NCBI RefSeq assembly: GCF_001263795.1
Contig: NZ_LHUR01000031.1
Span: 111,124-175,123, forward strand
DNA from: Clostridium homopropionicum DSM 5847
Lineage (GTDB): Bacteria; Bacillota; Clostridia; Clostridiales; Clostridiaceae
DNA length: 64,000 nt
Reading direction: 5' to 3'
This document shows positions 54,884 through 63,788 of this stretch, piece by piece. The stretch's first letter is position 1, and each line of letters starts with the position of its first letter. The notes below the pieces were generated by a model. That model made no database searches, was not told where the DNA came from, and saw nothing but the letters and a program-made list of their open reading frames with translations. Made by a program: the position numbers and the translations under genes.

Positions 54884-56308
54884 TTATATTTCAACTGACC
54901 TGGAAAGCTTAATATTTAATCTTTCCATCTTTTTATATAATGTAGTTCTGTGCACTCCTAAGTCTTCAGCGGTTTTTGATATTTTATAGTTGTTTTCCAT
55001 TAAAGTTTCTAAAATTATGTCTTTTTCTAATTCATTTAATATTAAATCTAAGGAATTATCCTTATTAGCTTTTGCTATATTAGGACAAGATGTAATTAAA
55101 TTTGAAGGAAAATGCTTAACTCCTACAATATCCTTTTCGGCTAATACATAAGCACTTTCTATTACGTTTTTAAGTTCTCTTATATTTCCTTGCCATTTAT
55201 GATTCAACAGTAATTCCTTTGCCCTTTGAGATATGGTGGTATCAGTTTTATATTTCTTGTTTAATTCGCTTAAGAAATGATTAATAAATAAAGCTATATC
55301 TTCCTTCCTTTGTCTTAGAGGAGGTATCCTAATATTTATTACATTTAATCTATAATAAAGATCTTCTCTGAATTTCTTCTCATTAACGAGCTTTCTTAAA
55401 TCTTGGTGAGTTGCAGCTATGACTCTTACATCAATAGGTATTGGTTCATAACCGCCTATCCTCTCGATTTCTCCTTCCTGTAGTACTCTAAGAAGCTTTG
55501 CCTGCATATGAAGAGGCATATCTCCTATTTCATCTAAGAATATTGTTCCTTTATGTGCAAGCTGAAATTTACCTTTTTTCCCACCTTTCTTGGCTCCTGT
55601 GAAAGACCCCTCTTCATATCCAAATAACTCAGATTCTAAAAGTTCACCAGGAATTGCTGCACAATTTAATCTTATTAAAGGATTATTTTTTCTATCTGAA
55701 GCGTAGTGAATTCCGTTAGCAAAAACCTCCTTTCCTGTTCCTGTTTCTCCGTTAATTAACACAGATAAGTTACTCTTTGCAGCCTTTCTAGCTAGTTCTT
55801 TTGCCTCCATAAAAGAATCACTTTGTCCAAGTATAGAATTTAAATTATATTTGCTTTCTCCAAGCCTTTGTAGCTCGTCTTTATAATATTTCAATTCCTT
55901 ATCTTGTTTTAATAAATCTTGTGATAGCTTCAGAGTGTGTATTCTAAATTTCACTTGTGCTACTGCTGCTATGACCTTTCCATTCTTCTTTACAGGTGCC
56001 CTGGTAACAAATAAAAATTTATCTCCCTTGTAGTGCTGTCCATGTACAAGTTCATGAATTGCATCTACTTCCTTAATACCCGATTTTGCAATTTCCGGCA
56101 TTTTAGTATTCTTTATAAATTCGCGAATATGATGTCCAATAGCTTTTTCCTTTGTGGTTCCAATAAAAGCACAATAGGAATTATTTATATCTAATATTGT
56201 TCCATCAACATCAGTTACAACAAATCCGTCTTCTGTCATATCTAGAATTTCATTGAATATCAACTTGTAATGTTCTAGATCATTTATTTCTTTACTTATA
56301 GTACTCAT
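54884..56308 (-). CDS. Sigma-54-dependent enhancer-binding protein (PAS-AAA-Fis)
   Basis: This 474-residue regulator has a PAS domain at about 10-120 (EDGFVVTDVDGTILDINNSY), a linker, then a sigma-54 AAA+ domain: Walker A GETGTGKE, the sigma-54 contact loop GSFTGA (variant of GAFTGA), Walker B GTIFLDEIGDMP, and arginine region REDLYYRLN. The C-terminal Fis helix-turn-helix is in ISKTAEDLGVHRTTLYKKM. The start at 56308 follows GGGTGAT. It is the likely activator of the four sigma-54 promoters here, including its own. PAS domains bind small ligands; the inducer may be an acyl acid (inference). Confidence 0.95.
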   Translation of the reverse strand: MSTISKEINDLEHYKLIFNEILDMTEDGFVVTDVDGTILDINNSYCAFIGTTKEKAIGHHIREFIKNTKMPEIAKSGIKEVDAIHELVHGQHYKGDKFLFVTRAPVKKNGKVIAAVAQVKFRIHTLKLSQDLLKQDKELKYYKDELQRLGESKYNLNSILGQSDSFMEAKELARKAAKSNLSVLINGETGTGKEVFANGIHYASDRKNNPLIRLNCAAIPGELLESELFGYEEGSFTGAKKGGKKGKFQLAHKGTIFLDEIGDMPLHMQAKLLRVLQEGEIERIGGYEPIPIDVRVIAATHQDLRKLVNEKKFREDLYYRLNVINIRIPPLRQRKEDIALFINHFLSELNKKYKTDTTISQRAKELLLNHKWQGNIRELKNVIESAYVLAEKDIVGVKHFPSNLITSCPNIAKANKDNSLDLILNELEKDIILETLMENNYKISKTAEDLGVHRTTLYKKMERLNIKLSRSVEI

Positions 56309-56391
56309 AATATCACCCACTTATATCAAATTAGGTTTATGTTCACAGCCATTTTCAAGGTCTAGGCCCTAACTTCCTAATTTATATTACA

Positions 56392-56406
56392 GCATATATT
56401 GTGCCA
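56392..56406 (-). promoter_or_regulatory. Sigma-54 promoter of the regulator gene itself
   Basis: On the minus strand TTGGCACAATATATGC gives GG-N10-GC spacing, about 84 bases before the regulator start. This implies positive autoregulation. Confidence 0.85.
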
Positions 56407-56426
56407 AATCTCATAATAGTAAAAAT

Positions 56427-56478
56427 CATAAAGAGCTGTCTGAAAAATAAATTTCAAACAGCTCTTTATGTTTTTTTT
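56427..56478. terminator. Strong hairpin with T run
   Basis: CATAAAGAGCTGT (56427-56439) and its complement (56458-56470) pair over 13 bases and continue inward with one bulge; eight T follow on the plus strand. It could end the minus-strand glucosaminidase transcript, about 275 bases beyond its stop, and shield the regulator promoter. Confidence 0.7.
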
Positions 56479-56558
56479 ATTTAGACTATGTTTTATTTGT
56501 TTTAAATGAATGTTGGTTTTTACATTCATTTAAAACTTTCCATTAGTGCCCGAAGCTA

Positions 56559-56738
56559 TTTTTAAGATTGTTGAGTTCATTATAATATAGAAATTACAAT
56601 TCTTATTTAGAATAACTATAGAAGCGTTAAGAAATTTCATTTGTCTGAGCTGTGCGAGTTAATGAAATTTTAGCTGCTGTAGTTATTATAAACTTAGAAT
56701 TGTTTTCTATATTATACGAAATCAACGATCTCTTAAAA
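56559..56738. repeat. Large imperfect palindrome (MITE-like)
   Basis: Two arms of about 80 bases (about 56559-56641 and 56659-56738) are imperfect inverted copies with a 17-base loop; matching blocks include TATAATATAGAAA, ACAATTCTA-type and ATAACTA. There is no coding capacity. It fits a non-autonomous hairpin element sitting at the end of the glucosaminidase gene. Other parts of the 56309-56746 gap hold only the promoter and hairpin noted separately. Confidence 0.65.
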
Positions 56739-56746
56739 CATAGCAT

Positions 56747-58303
56747 TTATTTAAAGCTAGGTATTTCAAATACTGGCTTTGCAGTTTTACATTGTTCTAT
56801 TAAATCCTTTATTCTCTTAATCTGCTTTCTTGGCCACCCAATATCTGTAGCATACTGATGAGGATAAGTTGAATAATTTATATCCCACTTCATTTTATAA
56901 AGTGTGTTTTGCTTTTCTCCAACTCTGTTAATATAATTAGTTCCTATAAATTTAGCTCCCCCTAAAATTGCAGCATCAACGGTAAACCATCCTTGAGTGT
57001 AGGCATACTCAGAACCAAATCTATTCGGATCTTCATCATAAGCATGTACTCCAAAGGTATTGTATGTGGTTTTAGGTTCTACAGCTTTTCCATCTACAGA
57101 ACTTACAAGAATTCCATTGGATAACACAGAAGTTCCATTGCCTGTTTCAAGTAGGGAATGAGATACTAGATATATAGGATTTATGTCGTTATCCTTTGCT
57201 GCCTTTAAGAATACATCTCCTTTTCCCTCTAAAACTCCTTTTCCTTTTAAAAGAATATTTAAATCATCAACACTAACCTCCATATAATTTAAAACTAAAA
57301 AGGAGTACTTTCCATAATCATCTAAATAGTTGTTTGGGTCCATATAATATCTAAGAAGACTATCATTAGCTTTCATAAAGCCTGTAGTTTCACTATAAAC
57401 TGGACCACCTGCTTTAATTTGTGCACCTACAGCTTCTTCTAGGGTTTTGCTATAACTAATTTTAGTAATACTTGATGAAGTTGTTGTGGTGGTAGTTGCT
57501 GCATCTGCTAATATGTTTTTATCCAAAACTTTAAAATATGTTGAATAAAAATTATCAAAATCAGTATTTGTATCCTTGTACTTTCCTGATCTTCCACTTC
57601 CTTTAACATAAACTAAAAGCTTGTACTTGCCAAGTTCAAAACCATCTGTTTTTGTAAAGGTGTATGGATTTAAGCTTGATATAGCACTTGTATATCCTGA
57701 TGTAAGCTCTGTATATACTCCACTCGTATAATAGTTTGAATTATCGTAGGTTTCATTAGGATAATTAAATAAAAATACCCTGTATTGAACATCTCCAGAA
57801 ATGTTTGGAGTGATTACAAAGCTTGTCTTGTTTTTTTGTATAAGAGGCTTGTCTAAAATGTCTATTGACTTTATGCTCGGTAAAGCTGTATTGCTTGTTT
57901 CATCCTCAAACTGACTTGAGGTAGTAAAATTCATCTTAACAGGCATGGACAATTTCGCACCAGCTTTACTTTTTACATTTGTACTTATTTCTATAGCATA
58001 AGCAGCTCCTGGAATATATCCTCCAACCTGAGGATATATTACTATTGATTTACTATCATCTCCTGGATAAATAGAAACCTTCACTGGAAGTCCTTTACTA
58101 TCCTTTACAATTATATTTGTACTATTAATAGTGCTTGCATCCAAGTCTAGATTAACCTTTACAGTAAATGGTTTTAATATACTTACCTGAGACTTTGAAG
58201 GCAGTTCCTTAAAATCAGAGGTTTCTGCAAAAGCAGTAGTACACATTGAGGTAAACATGGCTGCTGCCAATAAGAACTTAATTATATAAAGTTTTGCTTT
58301 CAT
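56747..58303 (-). CDS. Secreted glucosaminidase with Ig-like domain
   Basis: This 518-residue secreted protein has a signal peptide (cleavage near TAFA), an SbsA/Big-type Ig-like domain at about 35-130 (FTVKVNLDLDASTINSTNI), a middle beta domain and a C-terminal glucosaminidase (GH73-like) domain: YLVSHSLLETGNGTS, in which Glu is the likely catalytic acid, then YNTFGVHAYDEDPNRFGSEY and GWFTVDAAILGGAKFI. It should cut N-acetylglucosaminyl bonds of peptidoglycan and act as an autolysin. The Ig-like domain resembles that in the damaged gene at 34462. Confidence 0.9.
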   Translation of the reverse strand: MKAKLYIIKFLLAAAMFTSMCTTAFAETSDFKELPSKSQVSILKPFTVKVNLDLDASTINSTNIIVKDSKGLPVKVSIYPGDDSKSIVIYPQVGGYIPGAAYAIEISTNVKSKAGAKLSMPVKMNFTTSSQFEDETSNTALPSIKSIDILDKPLIQKNKTSFVITPNISGDVQYRVFLFNYPNETYDNSNYYTSGVYTELTSGYTSAISSLNPYTFTKTDGFELGKYKLLVYVKGSGRSGKYKDTNTDFDNFYSTYFKVLDKNILADAATTTTTTSSSITKISYSKTLEEAVGAQIKAGGPVYSETTGFMKANDSLLRYYMDPNNYLDDYGKYSFLVLNYMEVSVDDLNILLKGKGVLEGKGDVFLKAAKDNDINPIYLVSHSLLETGNGTSVLSNGILVSSVDGKAVEPKTTYNTFGVHAYDEDPNRFGSEYAYTQGWFTVDAAILGGAKFIGTNYINRVGEKQNTLYKMKWDINYSTYPHQYATDIGWPRKQIKRIKDLIEQCKTAKPVFEIPSFK

Positions 58304-58478
58304 ATGTATACATCTCCTAATTAGTCTAATTATTTCCCAAATAATTATCGTCCACTTTATGTACTTTTTTAGTGGTAATTACTGTTAATTATATGAATCT
58401 ATTTGTAATTTATTCATTATCTTGTAACCAAATTTAATAATTTATGGTATCATTGTATTATATCATATTGTAGTAGTT

Positions 58479-58685
58479 GAAGAATTTTACGACGTAAAAT
58501 TCTTCAAAATTGACAATTGACAATGGACAATGGACAATGAAGGAAGTAATTAAGCAGAGCTTAATTACCAATTTTAATAATTGTAGCTTTGCTGCAATAT
58601 AAAATCTAGTTTTGCCTTAGCAAAACATCCTTCATTGTCAATTGTCCATTGTGCATTGTCAATTTTAAAAATGCATCGCATTTTT
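58479..58685. repeat. Modular hairpin repeat element
   Basis: The stretch is a string of hairpins: GAAGAATTTTAC-gac-complement (58479-58505); a long outer inverted repeat at 58506-58544 and 58628-58666 made of TTGACAA/TGGACAA heptamers; inner GTAATTAAGC and GTTTTGC hairpins; and AAAAATGC-atc-complement at 58667-58685. It fills most of the 58304-58813 gap. Such elements are dispersed, non-coding repeats in many Firmicutes. Confidence 0.7.
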
Positions 58686-58813
58686 CTTATATTACTACCT
58701 TCCCACTTATCTAAAACTTAATAAAATCTTAATATTTTATACATCCTTTTCTTAATCTATTTATATTACAATTAATAAATAAGTATATTATTCAGATTAC
58801 TGGAGGATTAGGT

Positions 58814-59992
58814 ATGAAAATCTTATTAACTACAGATACTTTTTATCCTATGGTAAATGGAGTTGTTATTTCAACCCTGAACCTATATAAGGAATTAAAG
58901 TCTATGGGACATGATGTTAAAATACTTGCTTTATCAGCAGACGGTAAAGAGAGAATTGATGGAGACATTTTTTATTTGAAATCCTTCAATTTAAGGCTTT
59001 ATCCTGGTGCAAAAGTTAAAAGGTTTTTCAATACTGAAATAAGGCAGCAGATATTAAAGTGGAGACCAGATATTATTCACTCTCAAACAGAATTTACTAC
59101 TATGATAGATGCTAAATTTATAGCTAGAATACTAAAGGTTCCTCATGTTCACACTTACCATACTATGTATGAGGATTATTTAGATTATATTTTTAATGGA
59201 AAAGTAATAACCCCTAAGGCAATGGGTCTGTTTATTAGGTTACTCCTTAATAGCATGGACGCTGTTATTGCTCCAACTAACAAGGTTAAAACAGCTCTAT
59301 TAAATTATGGAGTAAAAAGGGATATTCATATAATACCAACAGGAATCGATTTAAACAAATTCCAAATATCCATGACAGAGGAAGAAAAAATAGACTTGAG
59401 AAAAAGATATAATATTGATAAAAAAGATAAAATACTTTTATATCTAGGAAGAATAGCTCAAGAAAAAAATATTGAAGAAATAATAGATGCTTATTCTAAT
59501 TTAGCTTATAAAATAGACAACTTTAAGCTATTAATTGTAGGTGGCGGCCCTTATCTTCAAAATCTTAAGGAATTATCCTCAGTTAAAGCCTTAAAGAATA
59601 AAATTATTTTCACAGGCATGGTAAAGCCTGAAGAAGTATATAAATACTATAAAATATCTGATGCATTTGTTACTGCTTCCACCAGTGAAACTCAGGGCCT
59701 TACTTATATAGAAGCACTTTCTAGTGGCCTTCCTGTAATATGTAGATATGATCCTTGCATTGAAGGCGTAGTTGAACCTTATAAAAATGGATTAGTTTAT
59801 AAAACTTCTAAAGAATTTGAAGAAGCTATAGAAAAATTATTTACAGATAAAGCCTTAAGACTTAAGATGGCAAAATACAGTGAAAGCTTCGCAGAAAAAT
59901 TTTCTTCTAGAACCTTTGCGAGAAGAGTTGAACTTCTATATGCTGAAATTCTAAATAGCTATGTTTTATATTCCCATGGGCACTCAGCTTAA
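58814..59992 (+). CDS. Glycosyltransferase family 4, diglucosyl-diacylglycerol-synthase-like
   Basis: This 392-residue GT-B enzyme has an N-terminal LLTTDTFYPMVNGVVISTL, the acceptor-side HVHTYHTMYEDYLDYI, IPTGIDLNKF, LGRIAQEKNIEEIIDAY and the donor motif ETQGLTYIEALSSGLPV (E-x7-E). This pattern is close to alpha-glucosyltransferases that act on diacylglycerol or phosphatidylinositol. A lipid acceptor is likely but not proven. TGGAGG precedes the ATG; a terminator follows at 60029. Confidence 0.92.
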   Translation: MKILLTTDTFYPMVNGVVISTLNLYKELKSMGHDVKILALSADGKERIDGDIFYLKSFNLRLYPGAKVKRFFNTEIRQQILKWRPDIIHSQTEFTTMIDAKFIARILKVPHVHTYHTMYEDYLDYIFNGKVITPKAMGLFIRLLLNSMDAVIAPTNKVKTALLNYGVKRDIHIIPTGIDLNKFQISMTEEEKIDLRKRYNIDKKDKILLYLGRIAQEKNIEEIIDAYSNLAYKIDNFKLLIVGGGPYLQNLKELSSVKALKNKIIFTGMVKPEEVYKYYKISDAFVTASTSETQGLTYIEALSSGLPVICRYDPCIEGVVEPYKNGLVYKTSKEFEEAIEKLFTDKALRLKMAKYSESFAEKFSSRTFARRVELLYAEILNSYVLYSHGHSA

Positions 59993-60028
59993 TATGCAAA
60001 AATTTATGAAAATAAATAACATTAGAAA

Positions 60029-60066
60029 AGGCTTGCTTTTTATCACAAAAATAGCAAGTCTTTTTT
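60029..60066 (+). terminator. Intrinsic terminator after the GT4 gene
   Basis: AGGCTTGCT (60029-60037) pairs with AGCAAGTCT (60053-60061) with one G-T pair, followed by TTTTT. Confidence 0.8.
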
Positions 60067-60153
60067 GTTTAATTTACTGGGCTTAAAGAAAGTACTATTT
60101 GATAGTTTATGGCTGAATACCCATAAATTCAGTTATTCCCTCAACAACATACT

Positions 60154-60639
60154 TTAAGGAATTGGATTTTTATAACCTTTCTTAATTATATCCTCGTAGT
60201 TAGGGGGTAACACATAACTTTTTATATGTTCAAATTTTTCAATTTTGACATCTCCCGAACCTCCTACCGTAACAGTTATATAATCAAGCCCAACACTGTT
60301 ATGTGGTCCTATATAAGAATTAACTTGAAGTTTTAATCTAAAAAAGAATGTTCGATATCCATTTGGTCTTTCGGCACTTAATACATCCACTGTGTACGGA
60401 GCAACCATCGGAGGCTGTATTAGGTACTTTGAGTAGTATTTATCAACTTCATTCTGAATATATGGCAACAGCAAAGATATAAAAATATCTTGATATAATT
60501 CTTCTCTTGATTGCTCTGGTGGCTGATACGGTATATCTGTTGAATATAATGTAGTAGCAGAAATAAATGTAGTAAATGTAAACTGAAATCCTAATATTAA
60601 GATACTTAGCATTACAATAGGTTTATTAGCCTTTCTCAT
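60154..60639 (-). CDS. Secreted DUF3888-like protein
   Basis: With the start at 60639 (GGGTGAG at good spacing) the protein has 161 residues and a signal peptide (IVMLSILILGFQFTFTTFI). The mature part follows the DUF3888 pattern: SREELYQDIFISLLLPYIQNEV at the start and Gly-rich strands near VGLDYITVTVGGSGDV. The function is unknown. It is a single gene. A longer frame adds seven residues but has a weaker site. Confidence 0.75.
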   Translation of the reverse strand: MRKANKPIVMLSILILGFQFTFTTFISATTLYSTDIPYQPPEQSREELYQDIFISLLLPYIQNEVDKYYSKYLIQPPMVAPYTVDVLSAERPNGYRTFFFRLKLQVNSYIGPHNSVGLDYITVTVGGSGDVKIEKFEHIKSYVLPPNYEDIIKKGYKNPIP

Positions 60640-60735
60640 TATCTCACCCTTTTCACTCATATTAATATTATTATTTCCGTTAATATTAAATTCTTACTGG
60701 AAAGTTAGCATAATGTTGAGGATAAATACCAATAA

Positions 60736-60776
60736 AAATAGCATTGATTGTGTTAATATCAATGCTATTTTTTCGT
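60736..60776. terminator. Terminator between DUF3888-like and isomerase genes
   Basis: AAATAGCATTGAT (60736-60748) pairs exactly with 60758-60770 (13 bp). T runs follow on both strands. It lies beyond the minus-strand stop of the isomerase gene at 60816. Confidence 0.8.
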
Positions 60777-60815
60777 TTTGCACCTAAAAACGAAAGCCAT
60801 CGTCTTTAAAAGTTC

Positions 60816-61607
60816 CTATAATATTTCCTTTAATTTTTTAATTGCCTCTATTGCCTTATCTCTCGGCCTTACCTCAACAATGAAAATAATCTCAATTCCT
60901 TTCATTTTGTCAAAGTGCCACTTAAAGTCTACATTTCCTTCTCCCACAATTTGATGATCGCTCTTTCCATTATGGTCATGTACATGGCAAGTTCTTATCC
61001 CGTCCACATGTTTTAAGAAAAATTTAACTTCATCATATTTATTTTCATAGGAATGTCCAATATCCCAAGTTAAAAATAAATCTTCTTCTTGAGCTAGCAA
61101 TTCATCTAAAGTTTCTTGAACCAGCTTCTTTGGGAATCTTCCTGAATTCTCAACACATAGTTTAATTTTTCCTTTGGAATAGTGTATAAGCTCTAATAAA
61201 CTTTCTCTTAATACTGCTTTATACTCATCATAGTAAAGCTCATCCATGTAAGTCTTTCTATCAGTTAAAGTAAAAGTTACAGCTGGTCCAACATGCATTG
61301 TAAGTCTAGTTGCCCCTATATCATGTCCAAAATCCATTACTTCTTTAAGTCTGCTAAGTCCAGCTTCCCTAATATTCTTTTGAAGCTGAAGAAGAGAAAT
61401 ATCCTCTGGTGCATGAAATGTAAGCTCTACCCCTCTTTCATTGCTATACTCTTTAATCTTTTTTCTTTCCTCTTCATCAAATTTCTCTGGGAAAAATATT
61501 GGCATATTTATATTAAGCTCTACGGCTTCTAGTTTATTTTCATAAGCATAATCTATTGTGTCAAAAATATCCTTTTCCCCAGCTGATGCTGCATATCCTA
61601 TCTTCAT
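60816..61607 (-). CDS. Sugar phosphate isomerase/epimerase-like TIM-barrel protein
   Basis: This 263-residue protein of the xylose-isomerase-like (AP endonuclease family 2) TIM-barrel group has strands and ligands KLCVENSGRFP, FLTWDIGHS, RTCHVHDHNGKSDHQI and IIFIVEVRP, whose Glu, Asp and His form the usual divalent metal site. The substrate is unknown; sugar epimerisation is the general expectation. No clear ribosome binding site precedes the ATG, and an IS607 element ends directly upstream, so its expression may be altered. Confidence 0.85.
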   Translation of the reverse strand: MKIGYAASAGEKDIFDTIDYAYENKLEAVELNINMPIFFPEKFDEEERKKIKEYSNERGVELTFHAPEDISLLQLQKNIREAGLSRLKEVMDFGHDIGATRLTMHVGPAVTFTLTDRKTYMDELYYDEYKAVLRESLLELIHYSKGKIKLCVENSGRFPKKLVQETLDELLAQEEDLFLTWDIGHSYENKYDEVKFFLKHVDGIRTCHVHDHNGKSDHQIVGEGNVDFKWHFDKMKGIEIIFIVEVRPRDKAIEAIKKLKEIL

Positions 61608-61624
61608 ATTTTTTGCCGTTACAT

Positions 61625-61790
61625 AAAATCTACTAAAATCTAATATTTAGAGATTTATTCCTTATTCAATGCAACCTGTTTCGTCATAAGACTACTCCAG
61701 TTTGATATGTTGCTCCAAAGGCTTAAATTCCTGCGTAACGAACAGTACATATCAGCATTATCTTGTTAGTGATACTATACTGATTTCTCA
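61625..61790 (-). ncRNA. Probable omega RNA (TnpB guide RNA) region
   Basis: The stretch from the end of tnpB to the element's right end is non-coding, with short complementary segments such as TGATATGTACTG / CAACATATCA. In IS200/605 and IS607 elements this interval encodes the omega RNA, whose guide is the flank beyond the end. Here the guide would be read from the DNA just before the isomerase gene. Location is inferred from family knowledge. Confidence 0.45.
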
Positions 61791-62920
61791 TATCTTGAAA
61801 GATTTATTGACGCATTTTTATCCCTATCAATCTTATGATTACATGATGAACATATAAAAACCCTATCTTTAAGTTTTAAATCTTTCTTTATTGCTCCACA
61901 ACAAGAACAGGTTTTGCTTGAAGGATAAAACCTATGAGCTTTTACAAATTCAATGCCATTAAATTTACTTTTGTATTCTAAAATACTAATAAACTTATGG
62001 AAGCATTGTTCCTGTATAGCCTTTGATAAGTGTTTATTTTTAAGCATACCTTTTACATTTAAATCTTCAACAACTATTCTGCTTGGCTTGGTTTTCACTA
62101 TTGCAGTTGTCGCTTGATGAATATGATTTAAACGTATATTGGAAAGCCTTCTTTGAATAATTTTTATTTCTCTTTCAATTTTTTTAATATTATTAGTTTT
62201 AGTAAATTTATAACGGTTTTCACCTTCCTTTCCCATTTGAATTTTTCCATCTTCATATTTCCTTGAAACTTGTTTCTGCTTTCTTTTTAACTTCTTTTTT
62301 AGTCTTTTAACTTCTTTAGTTTTATTAATATTTTTAAATGGCTTATCTATATTGCTGACTATGGCTAAATCTTTTAATCCGAGATCTACTCCAATTGATA
62401 CATCTGTATTTTCTGATATAGGTTCTTCTTTCTCTATGCCTACAGATATATACCAAAACTTTCCGTCAAAACTTATTCTTGGATTAGCATATTTAACATT
62501 CATAGGTATTTGTTCTGATGTTTTAATCCAACCTACTTTTTCAATTAATACTACATTTTCTTTAACTTTAAGTTTTAATGTATCATTGTAGAATGATGGT
62601 TTAGATTTTCTTCTGCTTTTAAATCTTGGCTTATCTGATAATCCTTTAAAGAATTTTTTATAAGCATTACAAGCGTCTTTTACACCCTGTTTTGCCACAT
62701 TATTAGATACTTCATTAAGCCAATTAAGTTCTGTTTTCTTTAAAATAGTTAATCCTTTTCTCAAATCTCCATCATTAATGAATTTACCACCATTTTTATA
62801 GTTTTCTTCTTGTATTGCAAGTGTCCAATTATAAATAAATCTTGCAGTACCAACAGATTGCCATAATTTTTGTTCCTGCTCTATATTAGGGATAATTCTA
62901 ACTTTCTTCGCTAGTATCAT
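61775..62920 (-). CDS. tnpB: TnpB RNA-guided endonuclease (IS607-associated)
   Basis: This 381-residue TnpB, ancestor of Cas12 nucleases, has a complete RuvC triad: Asp in IGVDLGLKDLA, Glu in IVVEDLNVKGM, and Asp in KIDRDKNASINL. A zinc ribbon (TCSCCGAIKK and ICSSCNHK) and the N-terminal IIPNIEQEQKLWQSVGTARF are present. It looks intact and should cut DNA guided by the omega RNA next to its 3' end. Its start lies 23 bases inside the end of tnpA. Confidence 0.95.
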   Translation of the reverse strand: MILAKKVRIIPNIEQEQKLWQSVGTARFIYNWTLAIQEENYKNGGKFINDGDLRKGLTILKKTELNWLNEVSNNVAKQGVKDACNAYKKFFKGLSDKPRFKSRRKSKPSFYNDTLKLKVKENVVLIEKVGWIKTSEQIPMNVKYANPRISFDGKFWYISVGIEKEEPISENTDVSIGVDLGLKDLAIVSNIDKPFKNINKTKEVKRLKKKLKRKQKQVSRKYEDGKIQMGKEGENRYKFTKTNNIKKIEREIKIIQRRLSNIRLNHIHQATTAIVKTKPSRIVVEDLNVKGMLKNKHLSKAIQEQCFHKFISILEYKSKFNGIEFVKAHRFYPSSKTCSCCGAIKKDLKLKDRVFICSSCNHKIDRDKNASINLSRYEKSV

Positions 62921-63522
62921 TCTCTAACAACTCCTTAATCATTTTCTTTGCTTTATTGGCTCTTTTCCCTTGCAATCTACAACTAAAAACTGTAACAATT
63001 TGAATTAAATCTTCAACTAATTCATGTTCTTCTGTTTTTTTAGTATTATCTATAATTTCAATAGTAGCACCATACTTATTACACAGACTTTCTATGATTT
63101 CAAAACCAAATCTTAATAATCTATCTTTATATAGAATTACTATCTTTTCTACTTCTGAATTAGTTATCATATCTATTAGTTGATTTAATCCTTTTTTGTT
63201 ATAGTTAATTCCACTTCCTATATCAGATATTATTTCAAATGAGTATCCTTTAGCAATCATATATGTCCTAACATTTTCTATTTGTCTTTCAAGGTCATCT
63301 TTTTGTTTATGGGAACTAACTCTGCAATAGCCAATTATTTTTTTATATTTCTTAATAAGTGGTACTTGTAAAACTTGATTAATTTGTTGTTCAGAATAAT
63401 AACGGTATCCACCTTCTGTTGTGTGATGTGGTTTTAATTTTCCCTCGCTATCCCACAATCTTAAAGTTTGAATAACTTTTACCTACTAATTTTGAGAATT
63501 GACTAATTGTATAATATTTAAT
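62898..63522 (-). pseudogene. tnpA: IS607 TnpA serine recombinase, damaged N-terminus
   Basis: From 63458 on the frame encodes the MerR-like end (WDSEGKLKPHHTTEGGYRYY) and the serine recombinase catalytic domain (IGYCRVSSHKQKDDLERQ with the nucleophile Ser, and KDRLLRFGFEII). Upstream, the family N-terminus is still readable (KYYTISQFSKLVGK) but in another frame: one extra A in the run at 63477-63480 shifts it. The start codon position behind GAGGTGATAGC reads ATT instead of ATG. Both changes suggest inactivation. Confidence 0.8.
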
Positions 63523-63710
63523 GCTATCACCTCTTTATATACATTATGATAACACCAAACTAACAATATGCTAATATATTTTAGTAGGTTTTAGTAGTTA
63601 TTTAAAACTGTTAATCGCCCCCTAAAAACTAAAATGGATATTAAATTTATTTTAATATCTATAATAGATATATTATATACTAATTTACTATAGTTTAATA
63701 TAACTTCAGT

Positions 63711-63748
63711 AAAAAAAATGGGAGTGCCCCACCCCTAGAGACACTCCC
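63711..63748 (-). terminator. Terminator of the dehydratase transcript
   Basis: On the minus strand GGGAGTG pairs with CACTCCC (63748-63742 and 63726-63720), followed by ATTTTTTTT. It lies about 40 bases after the stop at 63789. Confidence 0.85.
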
Positions 63749-63788
63749 AGCCCATAAAACCCATTTAATTATTATATAAACCCGAACT

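Larger units (their letters stand above)
61620..63600 (-). mobile_element. IS607-family insertion sequence
   Basis: The element holds tnpA (serine recombinase) and tnpB overlapping on the minus strand. Its ends share an inverted motif: AAATCTACTAAAATC near 61626 and its counterpart (reverse of TTTTAGTAGGTTTTAG) near 63580-63595. IS607 elements make no target duplication, so exact borders cannot be set. The left gene, tnpA, is damaged, so the copy is probably not self-mobile. Confidence 0.85.

Noticed and set aside
58506..58545. Short TTGACAA/TGGACAA repeats as a CRISPR or iteron array
   Set aside because: Units are contiguous, seven bases long and part of an inverted repeat; no replication gene is nearby.
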